The notes under the pieces were generated by a model. The model searched no databases, had not been told where the DNA came from, and was given only the letters and a program-made list of their open reading frames with translations. Positions 19,418 through 30,573 of a stretch of DNA of 64,000 nucleotides are shown here, piece after piece. Position numbers and translations under genes: made by a program. Positions within the stretch are counted from its first letter, which is position 1. Each line of letters starts with the position of its first letter. The DNA is from Opitutaceae bacterium (lineage in GTDB: Bacteria; Verrucomicrobiota; Verrucomicrobiia; Opitutales; Opitutaceae). The DNA lies in contig JABTUS010000003.1 in the NCBI GenBank assembly GCA_015075305.1, forward strand, positions 62,001 through 126,000. Direction: 5' to 3'.

Positions 19418-19847
19418 GGGAAGTTGAGGTGGCCATTGCGTCGGATTGGAAGTCCAGGTTCAGGACTCTGTGGATGCCATCCTTGAGCAGGGGTGCGTTG
19501 AAATTGATGAGAAGGCCGAGGGGAAGCTGGAGCAATTTAAGGTAGGTGAGCACCTGCACCCGGTGGATCGGATCAATCACCTCCACGGCCTTCAACTCAA
19601 CGAGGAGCAAACCGTCGATGATCAGGTCCAGTCGGTAGGCGTGAGGGATTGTTTGCCCGCGATAGACAACGGGGACCTGTTTTTCGCGTTCGATCGGAAG
19701 TCCAAGATAACGAAGCTCAATCGCCAGACATTCCTGATAGGCGCTTTCGAGCAACCCTGGACCAAGCGCACGGTGAACTGCCAGCGCCGCATGGCAGGTC
19801 TGGGTGACCAGCGCCTCGATCCTTTCAGGAACCAAAACCCGTTTCAT
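19383..19847 (-). CDS. GxxExxY protein (PD-(D/E)XK nuclease-like fold)
   Basis: About 154 residues from ATG (a GTG lies one codon earlier). Shows GPGLLESAYQECLAIEL (the GxxExxY signature), then YRLDLIIDGLLLVELKAVE, the D...ExK of the PD-(D/E)XK superfamily, and VQVLTYLKLLQLPLGLLINF. Function is unknown; members occur in many copies in Bacteroidota, Verrucomicrobiota and Planctomycetota. It sits between gyrB and gyrA inside a pair of about 36-bp inverted repeats, suggesting it arrived as a small cassette. Confidence 0.85.
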   Translation of the reverse strand: MKRVLVPERIEALVTQTCHAALAVHRALGPGLLESAYQECLAIELRYLGLPIEREKQVPVVYRGQTIPHAYRLDLIIDGLLLVELKAVEVIDPIHRVQVLTYLKLLQLPLGLLINFNAPLLKDGIHRVLNLDFQSDAMATSTSPRSFAPSRLRV

Positions 19848-19852
19848 CACTT

Positions 19853-19889
19853 CGCGTTTCTTCGCCTCTTTGCGCCTTCGCGTTTGATC
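19853..19889. repeat. Right arm of inverted repeat bounding the GxxExxY gene
   Basis: The reverse complement reads ATCAAACGCGAAGGCGC and continues AAAGAGGCGAAGAAACGCG, matching most positions of the left arm at 19383-19417. It lies directly before the gene's start codon and just after the gyrB stop region. Confidence 0.65.
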
Positions 19890-19895
19890 CGCATG

Positions 19896-22493
<2,598 letters not shown>

Positions 22494-22568
22494 TTACCCG
22501 TTTTTGTAGTCCGAAATGAGGCTGCGCCAAAGTCGTCAAATGGGTCGTTTTTTTGCGGACTGTTCATT

Positions 22569-22585
22569 TTAGGTTGCGAGCCTAA
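22569..22585 (+). promoter_or_regulatory. Imperfect palindrome before Rrf2 gene
   Basis: TTAGGTTGCGAGCCTAA: arms TTAGGTT and AGCCTAA match at 6 of 7 positions. It ends 23 bp before the GTG start of the Rrf2 regulator, a usual place for an autoregulatory site of that family. It could instead act on the divergent gyrB promoter. Confidence 0.4.
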
Positions 22586-22608
22586 GATTTTGCAGAAGCC
22601 TCGGCCTG

Positions 22609-23022
22609 GTGAAGCTTTCAGTGAAAGTCGACTATGCCTGCCGGGTTCTGGCCCACATGGCGCGTTTGCGGGGAACCGAGACGCTGGCTCACATTGAACA
22701 GTTGGCCCGAGTTGAAGCCGTTCCTGCAAATTACCTGGTTCAAATTCTTACGGAATTGCGCAATGGCGGGCTGATTGTCAGTCGTCGCGGGAAGCAGGGT
22801 GGCTACGCGCTTGCGCGACCGCCTGAGGAAATCAGCCTCTACGACATCTTGAAGGTGATCGAAGGAGATGTTTTGGAGCTCAATACCGCCAGCGTCGGGC
22901 AATCAGGGCGTCGCGTGACGGAAGTCTGGCGCGAGGTGCGCACGAAGCTTGAGGAAAGCTGCCGGGCGTGCACGCTGGACAAGTTTGCATCGAAGGCAGG
23001 TGATGCAATGTACTATATCTAA
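22609..23022 (+). CDS. Rrf2-family transcriptional regulator
   Basis: 137 residues from a GTG start. The winged helix has VDYACRVLAHMARL, LARVEAVPANYLVQILTELRNGGLI and the wing SRRGKQGGYALARPPEEISL. Fe-S members such as IscR or NsrR use three clustered cysteines; here only CRAC (about 118-121) is present in that region, so a classical cluster is doubtful and the sensing mode is open. Monocistronic, or read with the zinc-ribbon gene 44 bp downstream. Confidence 0.9.
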   Translation: MKLSVKVDYACRVLAHMARLRGTETLAHIEQLARVEAVPANYLVQILTELRNGGLIVSRRGKQGGYALARPPEEISLYDILKVIEGDVLELNTASVGQSGRRVTEVWREVRTKLEESCRACTLDKFASKAGDAMYYI

Positions 23023-23066
23023 TTGATCTGCAATTATCTGAAGGTTGGCGATCCTCCCAGCGTTCC

Positions 23067-23777
23067 ATGACACCCCAACTCGAAAAACTCCTCATCCTCC
23101 AAGGGCGCGATCGTAGACGTCTCGATTTGGAGAAGGAGTTGAAAGGGGTGCCCGGCGATATTGCAGCGATTGAGCGGAAGATTCTGGTTGAGCGCACGGC
23201 GATCGACACGGCCAAACTCGAATGGCAAAAGCTGGAGTCGCGCAGGAAGGATCTCGAAAACGAAATCGCCACCGCCGAGCAGAAGGCAGCCAAGTATCGC
23301 TCCCAGCAGATGGAAGTTCGCAAGAACGACGAGTTTCGCGCCTTGGGTCATGAAATTGAGACAGTTGAAACACAGATAGGAGCGCTCGAAGAGGCAGAGT
23401 TGAATGTCCTCTATGAAATCGAGGCGGCGAAGGCGAAGTTTGCCGGTGCGGAGCGGGAGTTGAAAAATAATATCTCGGGGCATGAGGCGCGAATCCGTTC
23501 CCACCGCGACCGAGAAAGCGTACTCGCCGCGGAGCTGGAGGCGGCGAAGCGGGACGTCGCCGAGGCGCGCTTGCCGCTTGGCGAGCCCTTGCTTAGGATT
23601 TACGATCGGATCGCTTCGCGTCACATGCCCGTGTGCGTGCCGGTTTCTGGAGGAAAGTGTGGAGGGTGCCACCTCAAGGTTTCGTCCGAGGTGGAGTCAG
23701 CCGTGCGCCTCAAGGCCGATCCGAACGGCCAGATGCCGGTGTGCGACCAATGTGGGCGGATAGTGTACGCGGAATGA
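23067..23777 (+). CDS. Coiled-coil C4 zinc-ribbon protein (CT398/DUF164-like)
   Basis: 236 residues. Residues about 1-170 form a long charged coiled coil; the C-terminus is a zinc ribbon with GGKCGGCHLKVSS and MPVCDQCGRIVY (two CxxC pairs). Family members resemble Chlamydia CT398 and H. pylori HP0958, which bind sigma-54 or flagellar components, but the role varies and none is evident here. It precedes rnpB, as seen in many bacteria. Confidence 0.85.
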   Translation: MTPQLEKLLILQGRDRRRLDLEKELKGVPGDIAAIERKILVERTAIDTAKLEWQKLESRRKDLENEIATAEQKAAKYRSQQMEVRKNDEFRALGHEIETVETQIGALEEAELNVLYEIEAAKAKFAGAERELKNNISGHEARIRSHRDRESVLAAELEAAKRDVAEARLPLGEPLLRIYDRIASRHMPVCVPVSGGKCGGCHLKVSSEVESAVRLKADPNGQMPVCDQCGRIVYAE

Positions 23778-23926
23778 CGCGGTGACGAGCTGCGCCACCG
23801 AACTGCAACGGACGGGCGGGAAATTGCGGTTGGAGTTGCTTCGGATGTCTTGAATTGGCTGCTGACTTGCCATTTTGGATCTCTCGTGTGATCGCTGTTC
23901 TTCCGCGGTTGCACTGCGAACGCGGT

Positions 23927-24374
23927 CTTGGTTTTGGGGCCTAGTCGTCGCTCCAGGTTCTTTGATCCCATGTGGGCGGAAAACGCCGCCCGCTGATTTG
24001 CATTCCTGGAGAGGAAAGTCCGGACACCACAGGGCACGATGCCGCACAAGCCTTACCGCAAGTGCGGGCGTCACGTTTCAAGGCGTGGCGACGGAAAGTG
24101 TCACAGAGAATCAAACCGCCGGTTCAGAGCTTCGGTTCTGGGCTGGCAAGGGTGAAAAGGTGGGGTAAGAGCCCACCGCGCCGAAAGCAATGGAGGCGGC
24201 ACGAAAAACCCCATCGGGTGCAAGGCAAAATAGGCAACTGAGCGGCCCGCTCGATAGTTGCGGGTATGCCGCACCCCGCGCAAGCGGGGCGTCGGTGAAA
24301 ACCGGCGAGAGAAATGACGACTGAAGCGCCGCGAGGCGTGGAACAGAATCCGGCTTACCGGCCCCAAAACCAAG
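23927..24374 (+). ncRNA. rnpB: RNase P RNA (bacterial class A)
   Basis: Catalytic RNA that removes tRNA 5' leaders. Conserved core elements are visible: GAGGAAAGTCCGGAC (about 24012), the central region with GTAAGAGCCCACCG (about 24166), AAATAGGCAACTGAGC (about 24230) and the 3' ACAGAATCCGGCTTAC (about 24343). The ends were set by the P1 helix: CTTGGTTTTGGGGCC at 23927-23941 pairs perfectly over 15 bp with GGCCCCAAAACCAAG at 24360-24374. Confidence 0.95.
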
Positions 24375-24879
24375 CCGCATGCGCCTTCCCAACACGTGAA
24401 AATCTTGGTCGACGCATTCATGGTCATGACACCCGCGAGGGAGTCTCAACGGCGAGTTTGGCTCCGGAGAAGCGATTTCGAAAATTGAGAATCTCGGAAT
24501 TCAACCACAAAGATTAGGGGCCGACCCCTTCGAGGTTCGCGAAGCTATGGAGCTATGGGGTCAGCCCCTAATCTTTGTGGTTGATGGAAGTCGCTGTCGA
24601 GATCCTCTTTGTCGAGAACGGCATTTTTCGATGGTGTGGCTAGCCGGGGAGTCAAAACCTGGGGCGTAGACTTGTGACGAATGGTTGCGCGTTTCATCGC
24701 TGAGGAATACATCGGTCCGCGTGGCTTCGGGGTCGATGCCATGGCGCGTGCGGTGTGAACCGGATCTCCGGGGGAGATTGCCCGATGCATCGGTTTTGGG
24801 ACAGCGGCCGTCGGATTTCCCCCTTGACTCAGGACGCTTCGTCTGGGTTTTTGGCCGGCTATCAATCTCACTTTCTGCT
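24375..24879. other. Intergenic region between rnpB and rpsT
   Basis: 505 bp without a credible gene; the open frames here lack conserved features and one simply extends rpsT upstream. It contains the long palindrome at 24501-24584 and must hold the rpsT promoter, which I could not pin down. Confidence 0.6.
24501..24584. repeat. Long 28-bp-arm palindrome, REP/MITE-like
   Basis: Left arm 24501-24528 begins TCAACCACAAAGATTAGGGG; the right arm 24557-24584 is its reverse complement at 27 of 28 positions (the mismatch can form G-U in RNA), with a 28-nt spacer. AGGGGTCAGCCCCTAATCTTT-type sequences resemble the palindromes mobilised by RAYT (IS200-like Y1) transposases. It could also end rnpB transcription, but no T-tract follows. 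Confidence 0.65.
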
Positions 24880-25161
24880 ATGGCCAACACCAAATCCGCC
24901 ATCAAGGCCGCCCGTAAGTCCGCCCGTCTCACCACCCGCAATCGCGCGGTTCAGACTCGTTTGAAGACGCTTCACAAGAAGTTTGAGCAGGCGGTGGCCA
25001 AGGGAGACCTCGAGGGAATCAAATCGGCTGGAAGCCTTTATGCCTCGGCCATGGATCGTGCGACCAAGTCCGGCGTCGTGCATCGCAACGCCGCCGCCCG
25101 CGCGAAGAGCCATATCGCCAAACATTCCCGTCCCAAGGCCGCTGCCGCAAGCGCGAGCTGA
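24880..25161 (+). CDS. rpsT: 30S ribosomal protein S20
   Basis: 93 residues, basic, beginning MANTKSAIKAARKSARLTTR, the conserved S20 start; VHRNAAARAKSHIAKH near the C-terminus is also conserved. Binds 16S rRNA early in 30S assembly. Longer in-frame upstream starts are rejected because homology begins exactly at this Met. A strong terminator follows. Confidence 0.96.
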   Translation: MANTKSAIKAARKSARLTTRNRAVQTRLKTLHKKFEQAVAKGDLEGIKSAGSLYASAMDRATKSGVVHRNAAARAKSHIAKHSRPKAAAASAS

Positions 25162-25190
25162 CGCAGTTTCAAGTTTGAGTAGAAATCGCG

Positions 25191-25219
25191 CTCCGGGTTG
25201 AACAACCCGGAGTTTTTTT
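25191..25219 (+). terminator. Rho-independent terminator of rpsT
   Basis: Stem CTCCGGGTT / AACCCGGAG (9 bp) with loop GAAC, followed by seven T. The gene on the opposite strand ends 22 bp beyond it. Confidence 0.92.
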
Positions 25220-25240
25220 GCGGGGATTTTCTCCCGGGTT

Positions 25241-26188
25241 TCAGGAGATTCGGATTTGCGTTCTCCCAGTTGATTCCGCGGTTCGCGGTGATCCTGAATC
25301 CAGCAGGATCACGCACAGGTCCATGAGGCGCGCGCGCAACGGTTCAGCCCGGGCTGCGAAACGACGCTGATGCTGCTCAAACTCGTTTCGTCCCGCGGCT
25401 GTCTCGATGGGAATCGGTTGAAAACCCAATTCGCGCAGGTCGTAGGGGCTCGCGCGCATGTCGACTTCCCGGATGTCGCACGCCAGCTCAAAACAATCCG
25501 CGATCAATTCTGATGGCGTGAACGGTGCCAGCTTGAACGCCCATTTGTAGAGATCCATGTTGGCATGCAGACAACCGCGTTGTTCAAGAGCGGGAGCGGT
25601 TTCCCGGGTCGGTTTGTGGCGGTTCAGCGGAGCTGCGGATCCAGTGAAAAATCGGAATGCGTCGAAATGCGTGCAGGCCAGCGCACCGCGCTCGACCACT
25701 GCAGCGATGCCATCCGCATCGAAGCGCAAGGGCCAGGCGTTGTGGCGGATTTCATCCGGAGACTGCCGGTAGACCATGGCCCACTCGTGCAGGCCGTGAC
25801 AGCCGAAGTACGCCGGCCGCGCGACCATGGCCGCGAGAAGTCCGTGTAACCAGGAAACGAATACACGGCGCTTTTCCGGGAGGTGCGTCGGATCGAGGAG
25901 GACTCCTCCCATGGTCTCCTCATATTCGGGCCAGCGAAGGAAAGCGCGCGCCTCTTCCCCCTCGAGCAGAACATCCGGTCCGGGATGCCACTGCCGCAGC
26001 CATGCGGGTCGGAACGCGTAGTAGCTGAAAAGAAAATCCCACACTGGATGCTTTTCCCCGCGTGCAGCCCGCTCCTGGTGTGGATCGAGCCATGATCGCA
26101 GGCGCTGTTCATGCGCATCACGGCGCCGCTGCCACTCCGGGGTTGGGATGCGGGTGATTTCGCGGCGTGAATTTGCTGCTGCCACCAT
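25241..26188 (-). CDS. Uncharacterised protein of a family often annotated 3-methyladenine DNA glycosylase
   Basis: 315 residues. Distinctive blocks are RRDAHEQRLRSWLDPHQERA, GEKHPVWDFLFSYYAFRPAWL, WHPGPDVLL, FGCHGLHEWAMVYRQ and RGCLHANMDLYKWAFKLAPF. I associate these with a family, common in Actinobacteria, annotated as a 3-methyladenine DNA glycosylase; I see no helix-hairpin-helix glycosylase motif and the name is not well founded. Several conserved His and Trp suggest an enzyme. Upstream genes on this strand are the CRM-domain protein (24 bp gap) and FKBP. Confidence 0.6.
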   Translation of the reverse strand: MVAAANSRREITRIPTPEWQRRRDAHEQRLRSWLDPHQERAARGEKHPVWDFLFSYYAFRPAWLRQWHPGPDVLLEGEEARAFLRWPEYEETMGGVLLDPTHLPEKRRVFVSWLHGLLAAMVARPAYFGCHGLHEWAMVYRQSPDEIRHNAWPLRFDADGIAAVVERGALACTHFDAFRFFTGSAAPLNRHKPTRETAPALEQRGCLHANMDLYKWAFKLAPFTPSELIADCFELACDIREVDMRASPYDLRELGFQPIPIETAAGRNEFEQHQRRFAARAEPLRARLMDLCVILLDSGSPRTAESTGRTQIRIS

Positions 26189-26212
26189 GGCGAGACAGGT
26201 CCGGTCGCCCGT

Positions 26213-26500
26213 TCAGGCTTCGTCCGGGGGACTTTCGCGATGGAAAAGTGCGGTGGCGCCGACCGATCCCACGCAACTGCTGCCGGTGGAAGCCGCAAGC
26301 AACGCCGTGAGGGACCTGCGTTCGCTTCTATCCGCCGCGGTGAAGCGCACCTTGACGAGATCATGCGCGGCCAGCAGGCGATTGAGGGATTGGACGACCG
26401 CGTCGGACCCCCCTTCGCGTCCGATCTTGAGGGATGCATCGAGCGTCTGGCCTCGACTGCGCAGGCGGCTCTTTTCGGCACCGGTCAGTGAGGTGCTCAT
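26213..26500 (-). CDS. YhbY-like CRM-domain RNA-binding protein
   Basis: 95 residues forming a single CRM domain: TGAEKSRLRSRGQTLDASLKIG, with GREGGSDAVVQSLNRLLAAHDLVKVRF continuing the usual sequence (family consensus is GKxGLT). The glycine loop here reads GREGGSD, slightly off consensus. Family role: association with pre-50S ribosomal particles. Confidence 0.82.
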   Translation of the reverse strand: MSTSLTGAEKSRLRSRGQTLDASLKIGREGGSDAVVQSLNRLLAAHDLVKVRFTAADRSERRSLTALLAASTGSSCVGSVGATALFHRESPPDEA

Positions 26501-26530
26501 TTTAGACGGAATGCATTGGGCGGCAGGTTT

Positions 26531-27067
26531 TCATTGGAAGTCGATCAACTCGACGTGGAAAATCAGGCCGGCCTTGGGTGGAATCAGTTTGCCCTGACCG
26601 CGCTCCCCGTAGGCGAGCCAGTAGGGGATCACCAGGGTGCGCTTCTCGCCGCGATGCATGGTCAGGAGCGCCTCGTCCCAGCCCGCGATGACCCGTCCGA
26701 TGCCAACTTGGAATCGCAGTGGGCCCTGTCCGCGATCATAGCTGCTGTCGAACTTGGTGCCGTCGAAGAGGCGGCCCTCGTAGTGGGCGGTGACCCATTG
26801 GCCCTTCTTCGGTGTCGCGTCGCCCGTTCCGGGATCGCGTATGACGTAGCGCATGCCGGATTTTGTCTCGTGCGCGCTCGCGAAATCCCGGGCGAGAACG
26901 TCGGCTTCCGCACGGCTCCATTGCGGTGTCCTGGCTGCGAGGGTCTCGCGCATTGCGCTGTTTATCGGTGTGCCGGGATCCTTGCGCGCAAGCCAGCCCT
27001 GCCGCACGACAATGGCGATGGTTGCAAGAATCAGGCCGAGGCCGCCGAGGACGATGAAGTTGCGCAT
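26531..27067 (-). CDS. FKBP-type peptidyl-prolyl isomerase, membrane-anchored
   Basis: 178 residues. N-terminal signal anchor (FIVLGGLGLILATIAIVV); C-terminal FKBP domain (about 90-178) with VTAHYEGRLFDGTKFDSSYD, VIAGWDEALLTMHRGEKRTL and IPYWLAYGERGQGKLIPP, ending GLIFHVELIDFQ. Active-site aromatic residues are retained. Probable periplasmic folding catalyst tethered to the inner membrane. Confidence 0.92.
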   Translation of the reverse strand: MRNFIVLGGLGLILATIAIVVRQGWLARKDPGTPINSAMRETLAARTPQWSRAEADVLARDFASAHETKSGMRYVIRDPGTGDATPKKGQWVTAHYEGRLFDGTKFDSSYDRGQGPLRFQVGIGRVIAGWDEALLTMHRGEKRTLVIPYWLAYGERGQGKLIPPKAGLIFHVELIDFQ

Positions 27068-27197
27068 GAGGAGGAAAGGACACGAAGCGGCGGGCGTATC
27101 AACATGGAAAATGAGAACGTCTCCTTGCCGGACTCAGGCACGGAGAGGCCATGAGGGCCCGATCATCGGGCGTGGCCATCATTGTTCAATGAGGATT

Positions 27198-27219
27198 GGG
27201 CGGACAAGAATGTCCGCCC
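27198..27219. terminator. Stem-loop between glpK and the FKBP gene
   Basis: GGGCGGACA / TGTCCGCCC, a perfect 9-bp stem around AGAA. It lies just past the glpK stop in the direction of glpFK transcription. No T-tract follows, so either a Rho-assisted end or a dispersed palindromic unit. Confidence 0.45.
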
Positions 27220-27262
27220 CACAGTGTGCACGAGCAATCGCGGTCGACGAAGCTGAGTTAGT

Positions 27263-28756
27263 TTAGTGATCGGTGGGTTTCTCCCAGTGTCTTGCGCGGG
27301 AAAGGGCCTTTCTCCAGCCGTCGAGAAGACTGTTGCGATGGGATGGTTTCATCGCGGGAGCAAAGCCCCGGTCGACCTGCCATTGTGCGGCTATTTCGGC
27401 GGTGTCCTTCCAGTAGCCGACGGCGAGTCCGGCGAGGTATGCGGCTCCAAGCGCGGTGGTTTCAGCCACGCGCGGACGCACGACGGGCACACCGAGCACG
27501 TCGGCCTGGAACTGCATCAGCAGATTGTTCGCGCAGGCGCCTCCGTCCACCCGCAGTTCCTTCAGGCGGATGCCGGAGTCCGACTGCATGGCATGGAGCA
27601 CGTCGTAGACCTGGTAGGCGATGCCTTCGAGCGCGGCGCGCGCGAGGTGCGCGGCTGTCGTGCCGCGTGTGACACCCGCCAGCAGTCCGCGCGCATATTG
27701 GTCCCAATGCGGAGCGCCGAGCCCGGCAAACGCGGGCACCAGGTAAACGCCGCCGTTGTCGGCGACCTGTGCGGCGAGTGATTCGACCTCGGCGGACGAC
27801 TTGATCAGGCCGAGTCCGTCACGCAGCCACTGCACGACGGCACCGGCGATGAAAATGCTGCCTTCGAGCGCGTATTCCGTGCGGCCGCCGATGCGCCAGG
27901 CAACGGTCGTGAGCAGATTGTTCTTCGATACGATGGGCTTCGACCCCGTGTTCATCAGCATGAAGCACCCGGTGCCGTAGGTGTTCTTGACCATGCCGGG
28001 GCGCGTGCAGACCTGGCCGAAGAGAGCGGCCTGCTGGTCCCCAGCGATGCCGGCGATGGGAATCGCGCCGCCCCACAGGGTGCATTCGCCATACACCTCG
28101 CTCGAACCCCGCACCTCCGGTAGCACGGCGCGCGGCACGCCGAGCAGCTTCAGGAGTCCGTCGTCCCAGGCGCAGGATTTCAGATCGAAGAGCATCGTGC
28201 GCGAAGCGTTGGAGACGTCGGTGGCGTGGACTGCTCCTCCCGTGAGATTCCAGACAAGCCAGGAGTCGATGGTTCCGAAGGCGAGCATTCCGGCGCGTGC
28301 GCGGGCCATCGCGCCCGGGACGTTTTTCAGAATCCATGCGAGCTTTGTACCCGAGAAATACGCGTCGAGCACCAGACCGGTCCTGCGGCGAATCCCGGCG
28401 GCATGACCTGCCTTCCTCAGACGGTCACAGGCACCGGCGGTGCGGCGGTCCTGCCACACGATCGCGTTGCAGATGGGCTTTCCTGTCGCTCGATCCCATA
28501 CGACGGTGGTCTCGCGTTGATTTGTGATTCCGATGGCTGCGATGTCCGATCCATTGAGACCGGCCTTGCGCAGCGCCTCGGCGGCGACGGCGGCCTGGGA
28601 AGCCCAGATCTCACTGGCGTCGTGTTCGACCCAGCCTGGTCTGGGAAATATCTGGCGAAACTCCTGCTGTGCCACGGCGACGATGCCGCCGCTGTGATCG
28701 AAAATGATGGCGCGTGAGCTTGTCGTACCCTGGTCGAGAGCGAGGATGTATTTCAT
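27263..28756 (-). CDS. glpK: Glycerol kinase
   Basis: 497 residues; phosphorylates glycerol to glycerol-3-phosphate. FGGY-kinase signatures: [20 protein letters not shown] at the start, [39 protein letters not shown] and [23 protein letters not shown] [13 protein letters not shown], then [19 protein letters not shown]. The frame is open far upstream, but the true start overlaps the glpF stop (ATGA). Confidence 0.96.
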   Translation of the reverse strand: MKYILALDQGTTSSRAIIFDHSGGIVAVAQQEFRQIFPRPGWVEHDASEIWASQAAVAAEALRKAGLNGSDIAAIGITNQRETTVVWDRATGKPICNAIVWQDRRTAGACDRLRKAGHAAGIRRRTGLVLDAYFSGTKLAWILKNVPGAMARARAGMLAFGTIDSWLVWNLTGGAVHATDVSNASRTMLFDLKSCAWDDGLLKLLGVPRAVLPEVRGSSEVYGECTLWGGAIPIAGIAGDQQAALFGQVCTRPGMVKNTYGTGCFMLMNTGSKPIVSKNNLLTTVAWRIGGRTEYALEGSIFIAGAVVQWLRDGLGLIKSSAEVESLAAQVADNGGVYLVPAFAGLGAPHWDQYARGLLAGVTRGTTAAHLARAALEGIAYQVYDVLHAMQSDSGIRLKELRVDGGACANNLLMQFQADVLGVPVVRPRVAETTALGAAYLAGLAVGYWKDTAEIAAQWQVDRGFAPAMKPSHRNSLLDGWRKALSRARHWEKPTDH

Positions 28757-29490
28757 GGGAGTGCTGACCAAAAGATCTTGAAGAACATCGCGCCCGCCAC
28801 GCCGCCGATGATCGGACCGAGGACGGGAATCCAGGCGTAACTCCAGTCGCTTCCGCCCTTGTTTGCGACGGGAAGCCAGGCGTGGGCCAGCCGCGGGCCA
28901 AGGTCGCGCGCGGGGTTGATGGCGTAGCCGGTGGGTCCGCCGAGCGAAAGGCCGATGGACCACACGAGCAGCCCGACGAGAAACGGTGCAAAGCCCATTT
29001 CGAAGCCGCTGTTTGGCTGAAGGTTCTCCGGTCGCAGTATCGCCAGCACGCCTCCGACGAGGACCGCGCCGCCGATGATCTCGCAAAGCAGGTTGGCGAA
29101 CGGGTGGCGAATCGCCGGCGCTGTGCAGAAGACCGCGAGCTTGCCGCCCTGGTCCGTGGTCGCCGCCCAGTGCGGAAGATACGCCAGCCACACGACCACT
29201 GCGCCGGTGATCGCGCCAAGCATCTGGGCGCTGACGTAGCCAGGCACGAGCGCCCACGAGAATTTTCCGATGGCGGCGAGGCCGATGGTCACAGCGGGGT
29301 TGAGGTGCGCGCCGCTGAAGGAGTTCACCGTATAGACGGCGATCGTGACGGCCATCGCCCAGCCGGTCGCGATGACGATCCAGCCCGAGCTGTTGCCCTT
29401 GGTTTTTCCGAGAACGACGTTGGCAACGACGCCGTTGCCAAGCGTGACGAGGAGAGCGGTGCCGATCAACTCGGCGGTGAATGGAGTCAT
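28753..29490 (-). CDS. glpF: Glycerol facilitator (MIP family)
   Basis: 245 residues, six membrane segments. The two half-helix motifs are GAHLNPAVT and [16 protein letters not shown]; the Asp after the second NPAR is the mark of aquaglyceroporins over water-only channels. Forms a two-gene operon with glpK by a 4-bp overlap. No dedicated regulator gene is next to it. Confidence 0.94.
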   Translation of the reverse strand: MTPFTAELIGTALLVTLGNGVVANVVLGKTKGNSSGWIVIATGWAMAVTIAVYTVNSFSGAHLNPAVTIGLAAIGKFSWALVPGYVSAQMLGAITGAVVVWLAYLPHWAATTDQGGKLAVFCTAPAIRHPFANLLCEIIGGAVLVGGVLAILRPENLQPNSGFEMGFAPFLVGLLVWSIGLSLGGPTGYAINPARDLGPRLAHAWLPVANKGGSDWSYAWIPVLGPIIGGVAGAMFFKIFWSALP

Positions 29491-29545
29491 GGGTGGTGAC
29501 TTTTTTGGGGTTAACCAAGCGCCGTTGGCGGAGGCGGCTTCCGAT

Positions 29546-29619
29546 TGGAGCGGGTGGACGGAATCGAACCGACGATACCTCTTTGGAAGAGAGGAGTTTT
29601 ACCACTAAACTACACCCGC
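29546..29619 (-). tRNA. tRNA-Gly (anticodon UCC)
   Basis: On the minus strand: acceptor GCGGGTG / CACCCGC, D arm GTTTAGTGGTAAAAC, anticodon stem CCTCT / AGAGG with loop CTTCCAA (UCC), T arm CGTCGGTTCGATTCCGTC-like, discriminator T and encoded CCA at 29546-29548. It lies 55 bp upstream of glpF. Confidence 0.96.
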
Positions 29620-29771
29620 AGGAAGGGCATCACGATTTTCAAGGTCGTTGCGGACGTCAAGCCTGGTTGACGCAGGCCATTGGCGGGCTGTGAGCAGTCG
29701 ATTGCATCGCGTTCTTGTCGAGGTCGATGTCGCCCGGCAGCGTCGCATGGCCGGCTGCATTGCCGGATCGC

Positions 29772-30518
29772 TTGAACCTTGTCCTTTTTGATTCGATTGA
29801 AATCGCCGCGCCGCTGCCTCGCACGGATGCGCGTGCGATGCACGTGCTCGAGGTCCTGCGCAGGGCGGAGGGCGACTCTTTCGATGTGGGGCAGGTGAAC
29901 GGTCCGAGGGGAAGAGCGGTGCTGCGACGCATCACTCCGGAGCACCTCGAATTGGAATTTGCCTGGGGTGTTCCGATGCCCCCGCGGTTGCCATTGGCAC
30001 TGCTGGCTGGCCTGCCGCGGCCCCAGACTGCGCGGAAGATTCTGGTGGATGCGGCGACCCTTGGGGTGACGACGCTGCAGTTTGTCGCAACGGAGCGCAG
30101 CGATCCGAACTACGCGGCAAGCACGCTGTGGACATCCGGAGAGTGGCGACGTCACCTGCTGGCAGGCGCAGCGCAGGCGTTTGACACACGTATTCCAGAC
30201 GTGAGCTGGGACAAGTCGCTCAAGCAGACGATGGGGATTGTTGCGGGTGCGAACGATTCAGGCGAGAGGGAACGCATCCCGCTGCTGCTGGCGCTCGACA
30301 ATTACGAAGCGAGCATGCGCCTCGGCGAGGTCGACGTCGGGCCGTTGCGTCCGGTTTGCCTGGCATTGGGACCGGAGCGGGGTTGGGGTGCGGGCGACCG
30401 TGAGATCCTGCGGGAAGCCGGATTTGTGCTGGCCCACCTTGGCGAGTCTGTTCTACGCACGGAGACTGCGGTCGTCGCGGCGCTGGCGATCCTGGCAGGC
30501 AGGCAGGGCCGGATGTAA
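29772..30518 (+). CDS. rsmE: 16S rRNA m3U1498 methyltransferase
   Basis: About 248 residues; SPOUT methyltransferase. The C-terminal knot has LALGPERGWGAGDREIL and LAHLGESVLRTETAVVAALAI, diagnostic for RsmE; the N-terminal PUA-like part has RAMHVLEVLRRAEGDSFDVG. The TTG at 29772 (NLVLFDS) matches where family members begin; an ATG at 29715 would overlap little but adds 19 non-homologous residues. Confidence 0.9.
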   Translation: MNLVLFDSIEIAAPLPRTDARAMHVLEVLRRAEGDSFDVGQVNGPRGRAVLRRITPEHLELEFAWGVPMPPRLPLALLAGLPRPQTARKILVDAATLGVTTLQFVATERSDPNYAASTLWTSGEWRRHLLAGAAQAFDTRIPDVSWDKSLKQTMGIVAGANDSGERERIPLLLALDNYEASMRLGEVDVGPLRPVCLALGPERGWGAGDREILREAGFVLAHLGESVLRTETAVVAALAILAGRQGRM

Positions 30519-30573
30519 TGGGACGAAGCCTGAGCAGTGCTGAAGGGAAGCCCGGCGGATGAAGCGCTTGGGC

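Noticed and set aside
28757..29605. Long N-terminal extension of glpK covering glpF
   Set aside because: Arg/Gln/Pro-rich out-of-frame reading of glpF and the tRNA; GlpK homology starts exactly at the ATG that overlaps the glpF stop.
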